64,000 bases of DNA from Oscillospiraceae bacterium. GTDB lineage: Bacteria > Bacillota > Clostridia > Oscillospirales > UBA929. Location of the stretch: the NCBI GenBank assembly GCA_009777475.1, contig WRLU01000009.1, positions 1 to 64,000 of the forward strand, in the 5' to 3' direction. Below, in pieces: positions 34,987 to 43,321 of the stretch (positions are counted from its first letter, which is position 1; every line of letters begins with the position of its first letter). A program made the translations under genes and the position numbers. The notes under the pieces were generated by a model. That model was not told the DNA's origin. It saw only the letters and a program-made list of their open reading frames with translations, and did not search any database.

Positions 34987-36303
34987 ATGTGGATTATCTT
35001 GCTAGGGACCGGATTGTTTTTTACCATAGGCAGCGGGTTTTGGCAGTTTCGTAATTTTGGGAAAATTTTCACGGAAACTTTCGGACGTTTGGGAGATAAA
35101 GATGATGACAAAGGAGTCTCCCCATTTGGTGCAATGGCAACGGCATTGGCATCAACGGCAGGCACAGGCAATATCGCCGGGGTTGCCACTGCTATTGCTG
35201 CGGGGGGCCCAGGCTCAATATTTTGGATGTGCTTGTCGGCATTTTTAAGCATGATGATTAAATATGCCGAGGTATTTTTAGCTGTTAAATTCCGCAGGAA
35301 AAACCCTGGAGGTTATTATGGCGGACCAATGTACTACATGGAGTTTTTAGGCTGGCGAAGGGCACCGGCTGTTTTTTCTGTATTCGGCTTAGGCGCGGCG
35401 TTAGGTGTGGGAAATTTAACGCAGGTAAATACTATGGCAGATGCCTGCCAAACCGCCTTTAATATACCCCCGATTACAACCGGACTGTTTACCCTGGTTT
35501 TGTCAGGTGCCGTGCTGATTGGGGGCATAAGCGCGATTGCCAAAATGAGCGAAAGGCTTGTTCCGTTTATGAGCGTTCTGTACATTCTTCTATCGGCTGC
35601 TGTTTTAATTATTAGCAGGGAAAATATCCTGCCCGCGCTGCGCTGTATTGTTCTCGAGGCCTTTTCTCCGGGTGCGGCTGTGGGTGGGGCCGCGGGGTAT
35701 ACCGTGATTTCAGCCATACGTTACGGCGTTGGACGCGGGATGTACACAAACGAGGCTGGTCTGGGCAGCGCGCCTCTTGCCCATGCCTGCGCCCAAACCA
35801 ACAGCCCGGTCAGGCAGGGTATGTGGGGTGCAGTAGAGGTGTTTATAGACACAGTCGTCTTATGCCTGTTATCTGCGCTTGTTATTCTCTGTACCGGAGC
35901 TTGGAAGCCTGGAAGTATGCAGTCATTGGACGGCGCGGCTCTCACAGTAGCAGGCTTTGAAAATGTTTTAGGGGATTTCGGTGCACAGGCAGTAGCGGTA
36001 TGTACCGCCTTGTTCGGCTTTGCCGCTATTGTAGGCTGGAGTTTTTATGGGGAACAATGTTGCCGCTACCTTTTCAAAAAAGAGTGGGCGGTGGGCATTT
36101 ACAGAGGGCTGTATATTATTCTTCTCTTGCCCGGCGCGGTAATGAAGCTGGAAACTGTATGGCAGCTATCCGATATTTTCAATGGTCTGATGGCTCTGCC
36201 CAACATAGCGGCTATATTTGTCCTGTCAGGCACTGTCTTTAAAGGGTTGAGGGAGTACTCTGCTGATGGTGGGATTAAGATAATGCGCAAGGTTAAATTT
36301 TAA
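34987..36303 (+). CDS. Alanine/glycine:cation symporter (AgcS family)
   Basis: A 438-residue secondary transporter with about ten membrane helices that takes up alanine or glycine with sodium or protons. Signatures include FGALATALASTAGTGNIAGVA-like sequence near residue 50 (here FGAMATALASTAGTGN), YYGGPMYYMEF and GRGMYTNEAGLGSAPLAHA near residue 245. The ATG at 34987 is supported by AGAGGTG upstream; TTG at 34978 is an alternative. The gene is free-standing. Confidence 0.9.
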   Translation: MWIILLGTGLFFTIGSGFWQFRNFGKIFTETFGRLGDKDDDKGVSPFGAMATALASTAGTGNIAGVATAIAAGGPGSIFWMCLSAFLSMMIKYAEVFLAVKFRRKNPGGYYGGPMYYMEFLGWRRAPAVFSVFGLGAALGVGNLTQVNTMADACQTAFNIPPITTGLFTLVLSGAVLIGGISAIAKMSERLVPFMSVLYILLSAAVLIISRENILPALRCIVLEAFSPGAAVGGAAGYTVISAIRYGVGRGMYTNEAGLGSAPLAHACAQTNSPVRQGMWGAVEVFIDTVVLCLLSALVILCTGAWKPGSMQSLDGAALTVAGFENVLGDFGAQAVAVCTALFGFAAIVGWSFYGEQCCRYLFKKEWAVGIYRGLYIILLLPGAVMKLETVWQLSDIFNGLMALPNIAAIFVLSGTVFKGLREYSADGGIKIMRKVKF

Positions 36304-36768
36304 AAAAATCAACCTCTACGTCGGGAAAACACAACATACGCAGAGGCATTCCGAAAAGGGATTTCCCATTTTCAATGCTAATATCCGCATCGGCTTCAAC
36401 CAACCCAAAACTCCACCTATCACATACCGCCCGCGTTCTGTTGAGCGAGACAGCTGCTCTGTGCAGGTCGTATGGACGCGGCAAAATCCGTTGACCGTAA
36501 ACAAGAATAATACCGATGCGATTGCCGCGTATAAAAAGATAGGGTTTCGGATGAGCGATTTAATTAAAATAGATATCGGTAACGGGTTCTTTATGGACGA
36601 TTTCGTGATGGAGTATATCGTTGGCTGGAGAATATAGCGTGATGGATGTGCTATGTTTTGAGACTTGGGTTGGAAAGTTCAAAGAGGAATTTTTTCATTG
36701 CGTTTACCCTAGGAACGTGGTAAGATGAAGCCAGTCATAAATGATTTTGCACGAAGGGAGCGAGTATC
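36304..36768. other. Decayed intergenic region containing a GNAT remnant
   Basis: It carries the acetyltransferase fragment listed separately at 36420-36637. On the minus strand, 36293-36484 reads as a plausible protein end (WSFGLVEADADISIENG..., stop near 36302), which could be the C-terminus of a lost gene. No promoter stands out apart from AAGGGAG before the next gene. Confidence 0.4.
36420..36637 (+). pseudogene. C-terminal fragment of a GNAT acetyltransferase, frameshifted
   Basis: Two joined frames encode the end of a GNAT protein: RVLLSETAALCRSYGRGKIR up to a stop at 36492, then after a one-base shift LTVNKNNTDAIAAYKKIGF...FFMDDFVME to the stop at 36635-36637. The match to the GNAT gene at the right end of the window (LTVNKQNTDAIAAYEKIGF...FFMDDYVME) is close over the whole fragment. 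The N-terminal half is missing. It is a paralogous relic. Confidence 0.8.
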
Positions 36769-37290
36769 ATGAAAAAGAAGAAAGTCCTTGTTGGCATTTC
36801 TTTAGGACTCCTTTTTTCTCTCCCTGTAGCATTAGGCGTTATAGCCTTTCCAGAAATATTGCCTATAAAAAACACCGAGTTGAAAGAGGTAAGTGTTAAT
36901 GGTTTTTTTGTTGGGCAAATATTGGATAAAATACCGAAGGATTTCGTGCAGATAGATAACACTGGCGATTTGACCACTTATGAAATAGAGGGAACAAATC
37001 TTCTGCATATGATTTTGTCTGACAGAGACAATAAAGTTACTTCAATTCATAGCTATTACCAAGATGAAAAAAAAGAAAGCCATTTGCTTGCTCCGTCCAT
37101 AGATAATTTGGTTGTTGGGAAAAGCAGTTACAATGAAGTTCTTGATACCTATGGAAATAATTACAATAAGATGCTTTTTTCGGATGCGTGGGAGCAAGTG
37201 ATAATATTTAAAGATTCAAACGCTAAACTAAAATTAAAATGTTGCTTTAATGGTAATATTTTAGTTTGTGCGTTTCTAGAAGCCTATTAA
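36769..37290 (+). CDS. Unrecognised exported or membrane-anchored protein
   Basis: A 173-residue protein with a basic N-terminus and one hydrophobic segment (residues about 6-28) that is either an uncleaved anchor or a signal peptide. No lipobox cysteine is evident. The rest is soluble and Lys/Asn-rich, with AT-rich codons unlike the surrounding housekeeping genes, which suggests transfer. GAAGGGAG precedes the ATG. No family is recognised. Confidence 0.6.
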   Translation: MKKKKVLVGISLGLLFSLPVALGVIAFPEILPIKNTELKEVSVNGFFVGQILDKIPKDFVQIDNTGDLTTYEIEGTNLLHMILSDRDNKVTSIHSYYQDEKKESHLLAPSIDNLVVGKSSYNEVLDTYGNNYNKMLFSDAWEQVIIFKDSNAKLKLKCCFNGNILVCAFLEAY

Positions 37291-37604
37291 AAGCAACTCT
37301 GAAAAATTTTCTCCTTCAAAAAAATTGCCCTCCTCTCCGCCATATGGGAGACCGTTAGATTTCTCTTGACAGTCTAGCGGCTTAGGGGTACAATCAGTAC
37401 AAAGCCGTAGGGCAATGTCCTGATTTGGTTCGTATTTGGGGCTGTCACCTCGACCAGGTTAGACGTCAGCTTTCATACAAAGGGCTGATCGCCGAAAACT
37501 CTCATTGCCGAGATGGTTTTCGGATTTCTAGCCTCTCAAAGCAGATTTCTCACTGAAATAGCGAGAAATCTGCACGAAAACATCTTTTTGGACAAGACTG
37601 TTGA
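37291..37604. other. Gene-poor stretch with a strong promoter and a possible small remnant
   Basis: Behind the promoter at 37366-37394 a 57-codon frame without a start (ending at about 37559, containing DLVRIWGCHLDQVRRQLSYKG) could be a remnant of a regulator, but it is not identified. Nothing else is recognisable here. Confidence 0.35.
37352..37394 (+). promoter_or_regulatory. Strong promoter with an inverted repeat around the -35 box
   Basis: TTGACA at 37366-37371 and TACAAT at 37389-37394 are spaced by 17 bp. CCGTTAGA (37352-37359) and TCTAGCGG (37373-37380) form a 7/8 inverted repeat flanking the -35 box, a likely repressor operator. The gene it controls appears to be lost or decayed. 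Confidence 0.55.
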
Positions 37605-37862
37605 GCGGTTATCATACAATTTGATGACAGCACCATCCTCATCATAGATGACAGCGATGTTTCCAAGCCTTGTAGCAGTAAATTAGAAGGTTTGTGCCGG
37701 GTTCACTTCATCCGCTGCCATCGTTCCCATATTGTCAATCTTTTCAAGGTTGACTGCGTATTGGGCGAAACTGTTCTTCTTTGCACTCAGACAGAGTTAC
37801 CGCTCAGTCGGAAAAATACAAAAGAAATCGAAGAGGCGTTTATGCGGTTGCAGATGATGTGA
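37605..37862 (+). pseudogene. LytTR response-regulator remnant
   Basis: An 85-codon open frame without a start codon ends at 37860-37862. It contains CRVHFIRCHRSHIVNLFKVD and PLSRKNTKEIEEAF, the hallmark of LytTR DNA-binding domains (AgrA/LytR type). The receiver domain and the first part of LytTR are missing. It stands directly before a GHKL histidine kinase, so it is the relic of the cognate response regulator. Confidence 0.75.
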
Positions 37863-37895
37863 TTGTATATCTGTCAACGATTAAGGGGTGTTTGT

Positions 37896-39221
37896 ATGGG
37901 GTTAGACTGGATTGCCATTGAATCGCTTGCGGTTTTTGTCGAAGTTTTTGCTATGATATATTTTCTGAAAAAACGATATACAGCCAAGGGAACCTCTGCA
38001 TGGCCTCATATTGTTGCATGGGCGGTTGTTGTTGCGTGGGGTCTAACCGCAACGTTTAGCGAATGGGCAAATCCATACAATGAAATTGTTTCTATAGCAT
38101 TGATTTTCGGTTACTTGCTGATTGTCGCAAAATGTGGATTTTTCCAAAAGCTCTTCGGGCTAGTGCTTGCATTTGCAATAATCAGTGCAACATCTCTGGC
38201 CGGGTTGGGGTTGACAGGGTTGCTGACCAACACCACCATTCAGCACAAAATAGTAACCCAAGATACATCCAGGCTGCTCGCAATCATATTTATCAAAATG
38301 CTTCAGGTCATCGTTTTTTATGTCCTCGCCAAAAAGCACCTATCGTTCCGCAGTTTGAAAAAACGGCCTGTATGGGTATTATGCATCATAGCGGTTTTAG
38401 ACTTTTTCTGTATTTTCCTAGTTTGGATTCATGCACAATCCCCCAATTTGAACACACAGCAGCATCACACGATGACCTGGATTGCAGTAGGAATTATGAT
38501 CCAGCTAATCGCAATTTTCGTGATGTACGAATTGTTTGTGGGGGAGGAAAGGCAAAACGTGGAGCTTTCAACCGAATTGCAGCGTGTTGACTTGGAGTCA
38601 AAATTCTATCAAGAGATTGATGCCATGTACAAAGATATGCGAACCTGGCGGCATGATTACATGAACAACCTCATCGGGCTTCGAGCACAGGTGGAAAACG
38701 TGGAAACAGCCAAGGCTTTGGAGTACATAGACAATATTTTAACTGAACCAATCAAGAATCTTTCCACACTGCAAACTGGAAACCTTGTGTTGGATGCAGT
38801 GGTCAGCTCTAAGCTCTGGCTGGCAAAATCCCGGAACATCGGGGTGGAAGTACAGGCGGTTTACCCTGAACAAATCAATATAAAGGATCATGATTTATGT
38901 GCTATTGCGGGCAATCTCCTTGACAATGCCATCGAAGCCTGCGGACGCATGACCGAATCCGATGGAAAGAAGTTTATTGAGTTTATCCTTCTGCTCAAGG
39001 GGAAAAATTTAACGCTGAGCATCCGCAACAGCTTCAACGGAGAAATCAATGAAAAAAACGGCAAATATGTCAGCCTGAAACAAGGACGATTTCATGGCAT
39101 TGGGCTGGCTCATGTGGAGTCCACCGTAGCAAAATATCACGGTCATATCGAAAAAGAACATCAGAACGGCATATTTGAAATCCGCATCATGCTTCCGTTA
39201 TCTTCGTCATCGCTTATTTGA
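37896..39221 (+). CDS. GHKL-type sensor histidine kinase (AgrC-like)
   Basis: A 441-residue kinase. About six membrane helices lie in residues 1-215, then a dimerisation helix with the phosphorylatable histidine in TWRHDYMNN near residue 253, and a GHKL ATPase domain with NLLDNAIEAC near residue 345 and HGIGLAHVE near 405. This is the layout of peptide-sensing quorum kinases. AAGGGGTG precedes the ATG at 37896. No intact response regulator, peptide precursor or processing protease (AgrB) is present nearby, so it is an orphan and perhaps inactive. Confidence 0.87.
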   Translation: MGLDWIAIESLAVFVEVFAMIYFLKKRYTAKGTSAWPHIVAWAVVVAWGLTATFSEWANPYNEIVSIALIFGYLLIVAKCGFFQKLFGLVLAFAIISATSLAGLGLTGLLTNTTIQHKIVTQDTSRLLAIIFIKMLQVIVFYVLAKKHLSFRSLKKRPVWVLCIIAVLDFFCIFLVWIHAQSPNLNTQQHHTMTWIAVGIMIQLIAIFVMYELFVGEERQNVELSTELQRVDLESKFYQEIDAMYKDMRTWRHDYMNNLIGLRAQVENVETAKALEYIDNILTEPIKNLSTLQTGNLVLDAVVSSKLWLAKSRNIGVEVQAVYPEQINIKDHDLCAIAGNLLDNAIEACGRMTESDGKKFIEFILLLKGKNLTLSIRNSFNGEINEKNGKYVSLKQGRFHGIGLAHVESTVAKYHGHIEKEHQNGIFEIRIMLPLSSSSLI

Positions 39222-39520
39222 CGTACCCAGCAAATCGTATAAGCTTAAAATTCCATGCCATTTGCAGATGGGCTTTGGCATATTTGCTGACCATATCGGA
39301 ATGGAAACCTGTCACCGTTACGATTTCATCGTTCTCTTCTCCACTCCCCATGTAAGAAAGTAATATGGGCTTATTCCGTCATAAAAGGCTGGAATATATT
39401 ATTGCCGCTATTCAATGCATAGGCAATAGCACCAGAGTCCCACGGCTTGTTCTAGCTCTTTTTTTTCACTCATATATTATAGACTAAAGGTACTATTTCC
39501 AGTGAAAAGAGGAGTTATTA
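39222..39520. other. Intergenic region after the kinase
   Basis: No intact gene. On the minus strand, about 39222-39360 reads without stops (GEENDEIVTVTGFHSDMVSKYA...), possibly a remnant of a lost gene. A T8 run at 39461-39468 follows imperfect dyad sequence and may end transcription of the kinase. A ribosome binding site (AGAGGAG) leads into spoIIP. Confidence 0.35.
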
Positions 39521-40798
39521 TTGCGTGTTGCAGGAAGAAAAACAAAGCACATAGGCATACGGCGTCCCATATGCCTTTTAATCTTTGCAGTAATTTTCGT
39601 CCGGATTATGCTCGCCGATAACGCCCTTAGCATATTAAATACGGCAGCATTGCGTGAAATTTCGCTCAATCAGTCGCTTGCAAAGGCATTTTTGAAATTT
39701 GAAACCACTTCTTGGACTCTTCCGCGCCTGAGCTGGAGTACTCTCCTAAAAGCGGAAACGCCCTTCTTATCGTCCGGGCTTGGTACAGGTGAGGTTTTGC
39801 AAACTGAAAAACCTCAAGAAACCCCTTATGGGAATACCGAGCTTTTAGACATACCAAGAGGGGATATTCCTGTGCTTGTTCCCGAAATACCAGAACCCAT
39901 CCAATCACCTCAACCAAAATCAGGGGCTGTCCCATTGTCCGGTAATGGGCAATGGGACGATAGGGTATGGCCAATACCTAACAAAGGAGACGCCGGAGCC
40001 AGGCCTCTAAAGGAGGTAACCCTGCTCCCCCAAAACCAGGACGGCTCATATATCACTGATGGGCGTGTTTACCTTAACAATGCAACGAAATATTCCGTAA
40101 ATATCTCAAAGCTGCTAAAAGACAAAAATCTATTCAAAGAGGTTAATGCCAAAAAACCGCAGATACTGATTATCCATACCCACGGAAGCGAGAGCTTTTT
40201 GCCGGACGAACGCAATTATTATGTGCCTACAGACATTCAAAGAACGGAAAATACCCGCTACAATGTAGTTCGGTTAGGGGATGAAATGACTCGTAGATTT
40301 GAGGCAATGGACATAAAGGTTATACATGATCGTCACATCCATGATTATCCTTCTTACAGCGGCTCCTATGTAAAAAGCCTGCAATGTGTAACTAAAATCC
40401 TTCAAAAGAACCCCGGCATACAAATAGTAATCGACATCCACCGTGATGCGATTACCAAAAAAAACGGCACAATGTACAAGACTGTGGCCCAAACAAAAAT
40501 GGGCAAGGTTGCTCAGATGATGTTTGTGGTAGGCTCAGACGCTAAGGGCCTGCCCCACGACAGCTGGCAGAGCAACCTGGCCTTTGCAGCCTCATTGCAG
40601 CAAAAAATCTTGAAGGAAAACCCAACCCTAATGCGTCCTATAAATATCCGAAATGAACGTTTTAACCAGCACGCACGCCCCGGTGCTTTGATTTTAGAGG
40701 TAGGAACCTCGGGAAACAGTCTTGATGAGGCTATTGCTTCCATATCGATTTTTTGTGATATTACCGGGCCGCATATCAAAAAGCAATTAGGTATTTAG
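39521..40798 (+). CDS. spoIIP: Stage II sporulation protein P
   Basis: A 425-residue SpoIIP, an amidase/endopeptidase that with SpoIID and SpoIIM degrades septal peptidoglycan during engulfment of the forespore. One membrane helix lies near residues 13-33. The catalytic domain has ILIIHTHGSESF near residue 207 (metal-binding His and Glu), YSGSYVKSLQCV, VIDIHRDAI near 308 and ILEVGTSGNSLDEA near 392. The start is TTG at 39521 behind AGAGGAG. The protein shows this organism makes endospores. Confidence 0.92.
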   Translation: MRVAGRKTKHIGIRRPICLLIFAVIFVRIMLADNALSILNTAALREISLNQSLAKAFLKFETTSWTLPRLSWSTLLKAETPFLSSGLGTGEVLQTEKPQETPYGNTELLDIPRGDIPVLVPEIPEPIQSPQPKSGAVPLSGNGQWDDRVWPIPNKGDAGARPLKEVTLLPQNQDGSYITDGRVYLNNATKYSVNISKLLKDKNLFKEVNAKKPQILIIHTHGSESFLPDERNYYVPTDIQRTENTRYNVVRLGDEMTRRFEAMDIKVIHDRHIHDYPSYSGSYVKSLQCVTKILQKNPGIQIVIDIHRDAITKKNGTMYKTVAQTKMGKVAQMMFVVGSDAKGLPHDSWQSNLAFAASLQQKILKENPTLMRPINIRNERFNQHARPGALILEVGTSGNSLDEAIASISIFCDITGPHIKKQLGI

Positions 40799-40840
40799 AG
40801 TCTGTTATCAACAGCAATATAGACAGAGAGGCGGATTCAA

Positions 40841-42184
40841 ATGGTAAAATACAGGAGTAAAATAGGTCAAGCTGTTGTATTCAGTGCTTTATTACTTACG
40901 GGAATCAATCTGTTTTCTCAGGTATTGGGGTTTATTTACCGTGTTTGGCTTTCCAGATTGGTAAGCCCGGAGGTCATCGGGCTGTACGGCTTGATTATGC
41001 CGCTGTATACAATTATTATGAGCCTCTGTGTCTCCGGTCTGACAGTCGCCGTTTCCCGACTGACCGCCCATTACTCGGCATTGGGACAGGAAGGCTCTAT
41101 CAGGCAAACGGTTAAAACAGCGCGAATCGGATACATACTGATGGTGTTAGCCCTAAGCGCGTTTATGGTCCCACTGTCTGATCAAGTTTCGGTGCATTTC
41201 TTAGGGGATGCACGCACACGCCTGGCTCTGCTGATATTGGTTCCTGAAATATTACTGACCGGATGGGAAAATGTACATAAAAATTATTTTTATGGGAGAA
41301 AAAATATAGTTCCTCCCGCTACCGCTGAGATTGCAGAGCAGATCACGCGGGTAGGGTCAACCTTGGCACTGCTTTATCTATTGAGACCCACTTACGAGGA
41401 GCATCAGCTAGGCCTGATTATTGTCGGAATGACTATTTCAGAGGTTTTTTCAGCGGCTATACTCACTATATTTTACCGCCGCGACCAAAAAAAACGGATT
41501 GCGGTTATTCAACATGAGTCCGGAATGCTGAGGAGAGTGCTGTCTATAGCAGTCCCAGTGGCAGGAGCGAATCTGCTGTCAAATCTTATTACATCGCTTA
41601 ATTCCATAATCATACCGGGAAGGCTGATTATGTCGGGATTAGATCCAAATGAGGCACTGTCGGCCTTCGGCGTAGCTTTTGGAATGACTATGCCTTTGCT
41701 GAGCCTGCCCTTGGCGTTCACTGTTTCAATCGGGCTTGTCATGCTGCCGCGATTGTCTGAAAGTGCCGCCTTAAAGGATTTGGATGCCATAAGGCGCAAA
41801 ACAGGACTGGCGTTGCTGCTTAGCGGAATGGTTATTGTGGCTTGTATGAGCATTTTGATTCCCTTTGGCGCACCCTTAGCTCAAATGTTATTCAAAAACG
41901 CCGATGCCGGGCAGTTTATGGCACCACTGGCAATTGCCACGGTTTTTGTCTGCCTGGAGCAAATTTTGGCCAGCTTTCTCAACGGCTTAGGAAGGCAAAA
42001 AAAGGCTGCGGCAGATATGATTGCAGCCGGTGTTGTGCAACTGGTGCTCACATGGTTTTTTGTTGCCCACCCCGGGCTTAGGCTTATGGGCTTTGTATGG
42101 GCATATCTTGTAAGTAACATTATGGGGGCATCCCTCTGTCTTTGGGACATGGTAAAGGTTTTGCGAAGATCTGCGATGGCTTGA
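40841..42184 (+). CDS. spoVB: Stage V sporulation protein B-like lipid flippase
   Basis: A 447-residue MATE/MurJ-type (MVF) polytopic protein with about 12-14 helices. It starts KIGQAVVFSALLLTGINLFSQVLGFIYRVWLSR, the usual opening of SpoVB/YtgP flippases. SpoVB is thought to move lipid-linked cortex precursors in sporulation. It follows spoIIP after 42 bp, GAGAGGCGG precedes the start, and both may be co-transcribed. A general polysaccharide flippase is the alternative reading. Confidence 0.82.
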   Translation: MVKYRSKIGQAVVFSALLLTGINLFSQVLGFIYRVWLSRLVSPEVIGLYGLIMPLYTIIMSLCVSGLTVAVSRLTAHYSALGQEGSIRQTVKTARIGYILMVLALSAFMVPLSDQVSVHFLGDARTRLALLILVPEILLTGWENVHKNYFYGRKNIVPPATAEIAEQITRVGSTLALLYLLRPTYEEHQLGLIIVGMTISEVFSAAILTIFYRRDQKKRIAVIQHESGMLRRVLSIAVPVAGANLLSNLITSLNSIIIPGRLIMSGLDPNEALSAFGVAFGMTMPLLSLPLAFTVSIGLVMLPRLSESAALKDLDAIRRKTGLALLLSGMVIVACMSILIPFGAPLAQMLFKNADAGQFMAPLAIATVFVCLEQILASFLNGLGRQKKAAADMIAAGVVQLVLTWFFVAHPGLRLMGFVWAYLVSNIMGASLCLWDMVKVLRRSAMA

Positions 42185-42270
42185 CACTGCGCCTCTCAAC
42201 AATTTCCCTGATGCTTTTATCTGTTGCAGTCAGGATATGCAAGCATTCCCGGGGATCAAACCCCGGAGCG

Positions 42271-43119
42271 TTACCCAAGCTTATAAAAGCTCTTTTCCGT
42301 TAACCCAACACCCCCCTCAACTCTTCCAAGCAACAAAAATTCACCGTTTTCATCATACACCCTGCAAAACCCACAAACACCCTTGGCAGGGAAGCCCCCG
42401 CCATTTTTTGCTAAGATCGCCTGTCTGCCTGACAGGGTAATCGCGGGAAGGTCTTTGAACAAGCTGTCAAGCGGCAATACCCGCTCACTCGAGGCCTCAG
42501 CCACCGAACAGGATTGGCTGACGAGATAGGGTCCTGAGCGGGTACGGCGCAGTGAAGTCATTGCCGCCCCCGAGCCAAGGGCGTGACCTATATCGTAAAT
42601 CAGCGTACGGACATATGTTCCGGAAGAGCAGGCAACAGCTATGGTGTGTTCTCCATTTTCATCACCTAAGTATTCAAAGGAAAATATTGTGATCAGACGT
42701 GGCTTGCGCTCGACCTCCAGGCCTTTCCGGGCGAGCTTATATAACCTCTGCCCATTTACCTTCACAGCCGATACCATGGGCGGTATTTGATAGATTTCCC
42801 CGGTGAATTTAGGGAGTATGCCTTTGATGTCGCTGGACGAAGGGATAAAGCCATAGGCTTGCGTTACCTGGCCGGTAATATCCTGCGTATCGGTATCAAA
42901 GCCGAAACGAAATGATGCCGTGTATGCTTTGTCCCCCGGGAAATAAGGGATTGCCTTTGTGCCACGCCCGGTAAACAGAACAAGCAGTCCTGTTGCCATA
43001 GGGTCAAGGGTTCCGGCGTGACCTATGCTCTTTTGCTGCAAAATCCCACGGCATTTTGCAACAACGTCATGGCTTGTCCAGCCAGGAGCTTTGTCAATCA
43101 GTAAGATTCCGCTGTTCAT
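42271..43119 (-). CDS. truB: tRNA pseudouridine(55) synthase TruB
   Basis: A 282-residue TruB. It starts MNSGILLIDKAPGWTSHDVV, with the catalytic Asp in GHAGTLDPMATGLL near residue 40, YTASFRFGFDTDTQD, and SGTYVRTLIYDIG near 180. The ATG at 43119 follows GGGGAGGA. truB usually follows rbfA/nrnA; here it stands alone on the opposite strand, 37 kb away. A C-terminal PUA-like segment is present. Confidence 0.93.
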   Translation of the reverse strand: MNSGILLIDKAPGWTSHDVVAKCRGILQQKSIGHAGTLDPMATGLLVLFTGRGTKAIPYFPGDKAYTASFRFGFDTDTQDITGQVTQAYGFIPSSSDIKGILPKFTGEIYQIPPMVSAVKVNGQRLYKLARKGLEVERKPRLITIFSFEYLGDENGEHTIAVACSSGTYVRTLIYDIGHALGSGAAMTSLRRTRSGPYLVSQSCSVAEASSERVLPLDSLFKDLPAITLSGRQAILAKNGGGFPAKGVCGFCRVYDENGEFLLLGRVEGGVGLTEKSFYKLG

Positions 43120-43255
43120 AATGGATCCTCCCCAAAAAAAATCCCCCACTACCCCTGGTAAATGGCGCTCTACGGCAAACTGTAGCATAGGAGGGCTTGT
43201 TTGTCAAACAAAAGGATTTCCGCTGCTGAGTAAAAATGGGGAATCCTTTTCTGTC

Positions 43256-43295
43256 CAAAAACCTAATCCCCCTGCTAATAGACCAGCAGGGGGAT
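43256..43295 (-). terminator. Terminator after secreted protein 2
   Basis: On the minus strand an 11-bp stem (43266-43276 with 43285-43295) precedes a T5 run (AAAAA at about 43257-43261 on the plus strand). It separates the secreted protein gene from truB. Confidence 0.75.
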
Positions 43296-43321
43296 ATCTG
43301 AAGCACTGAAAATGCAACGCA

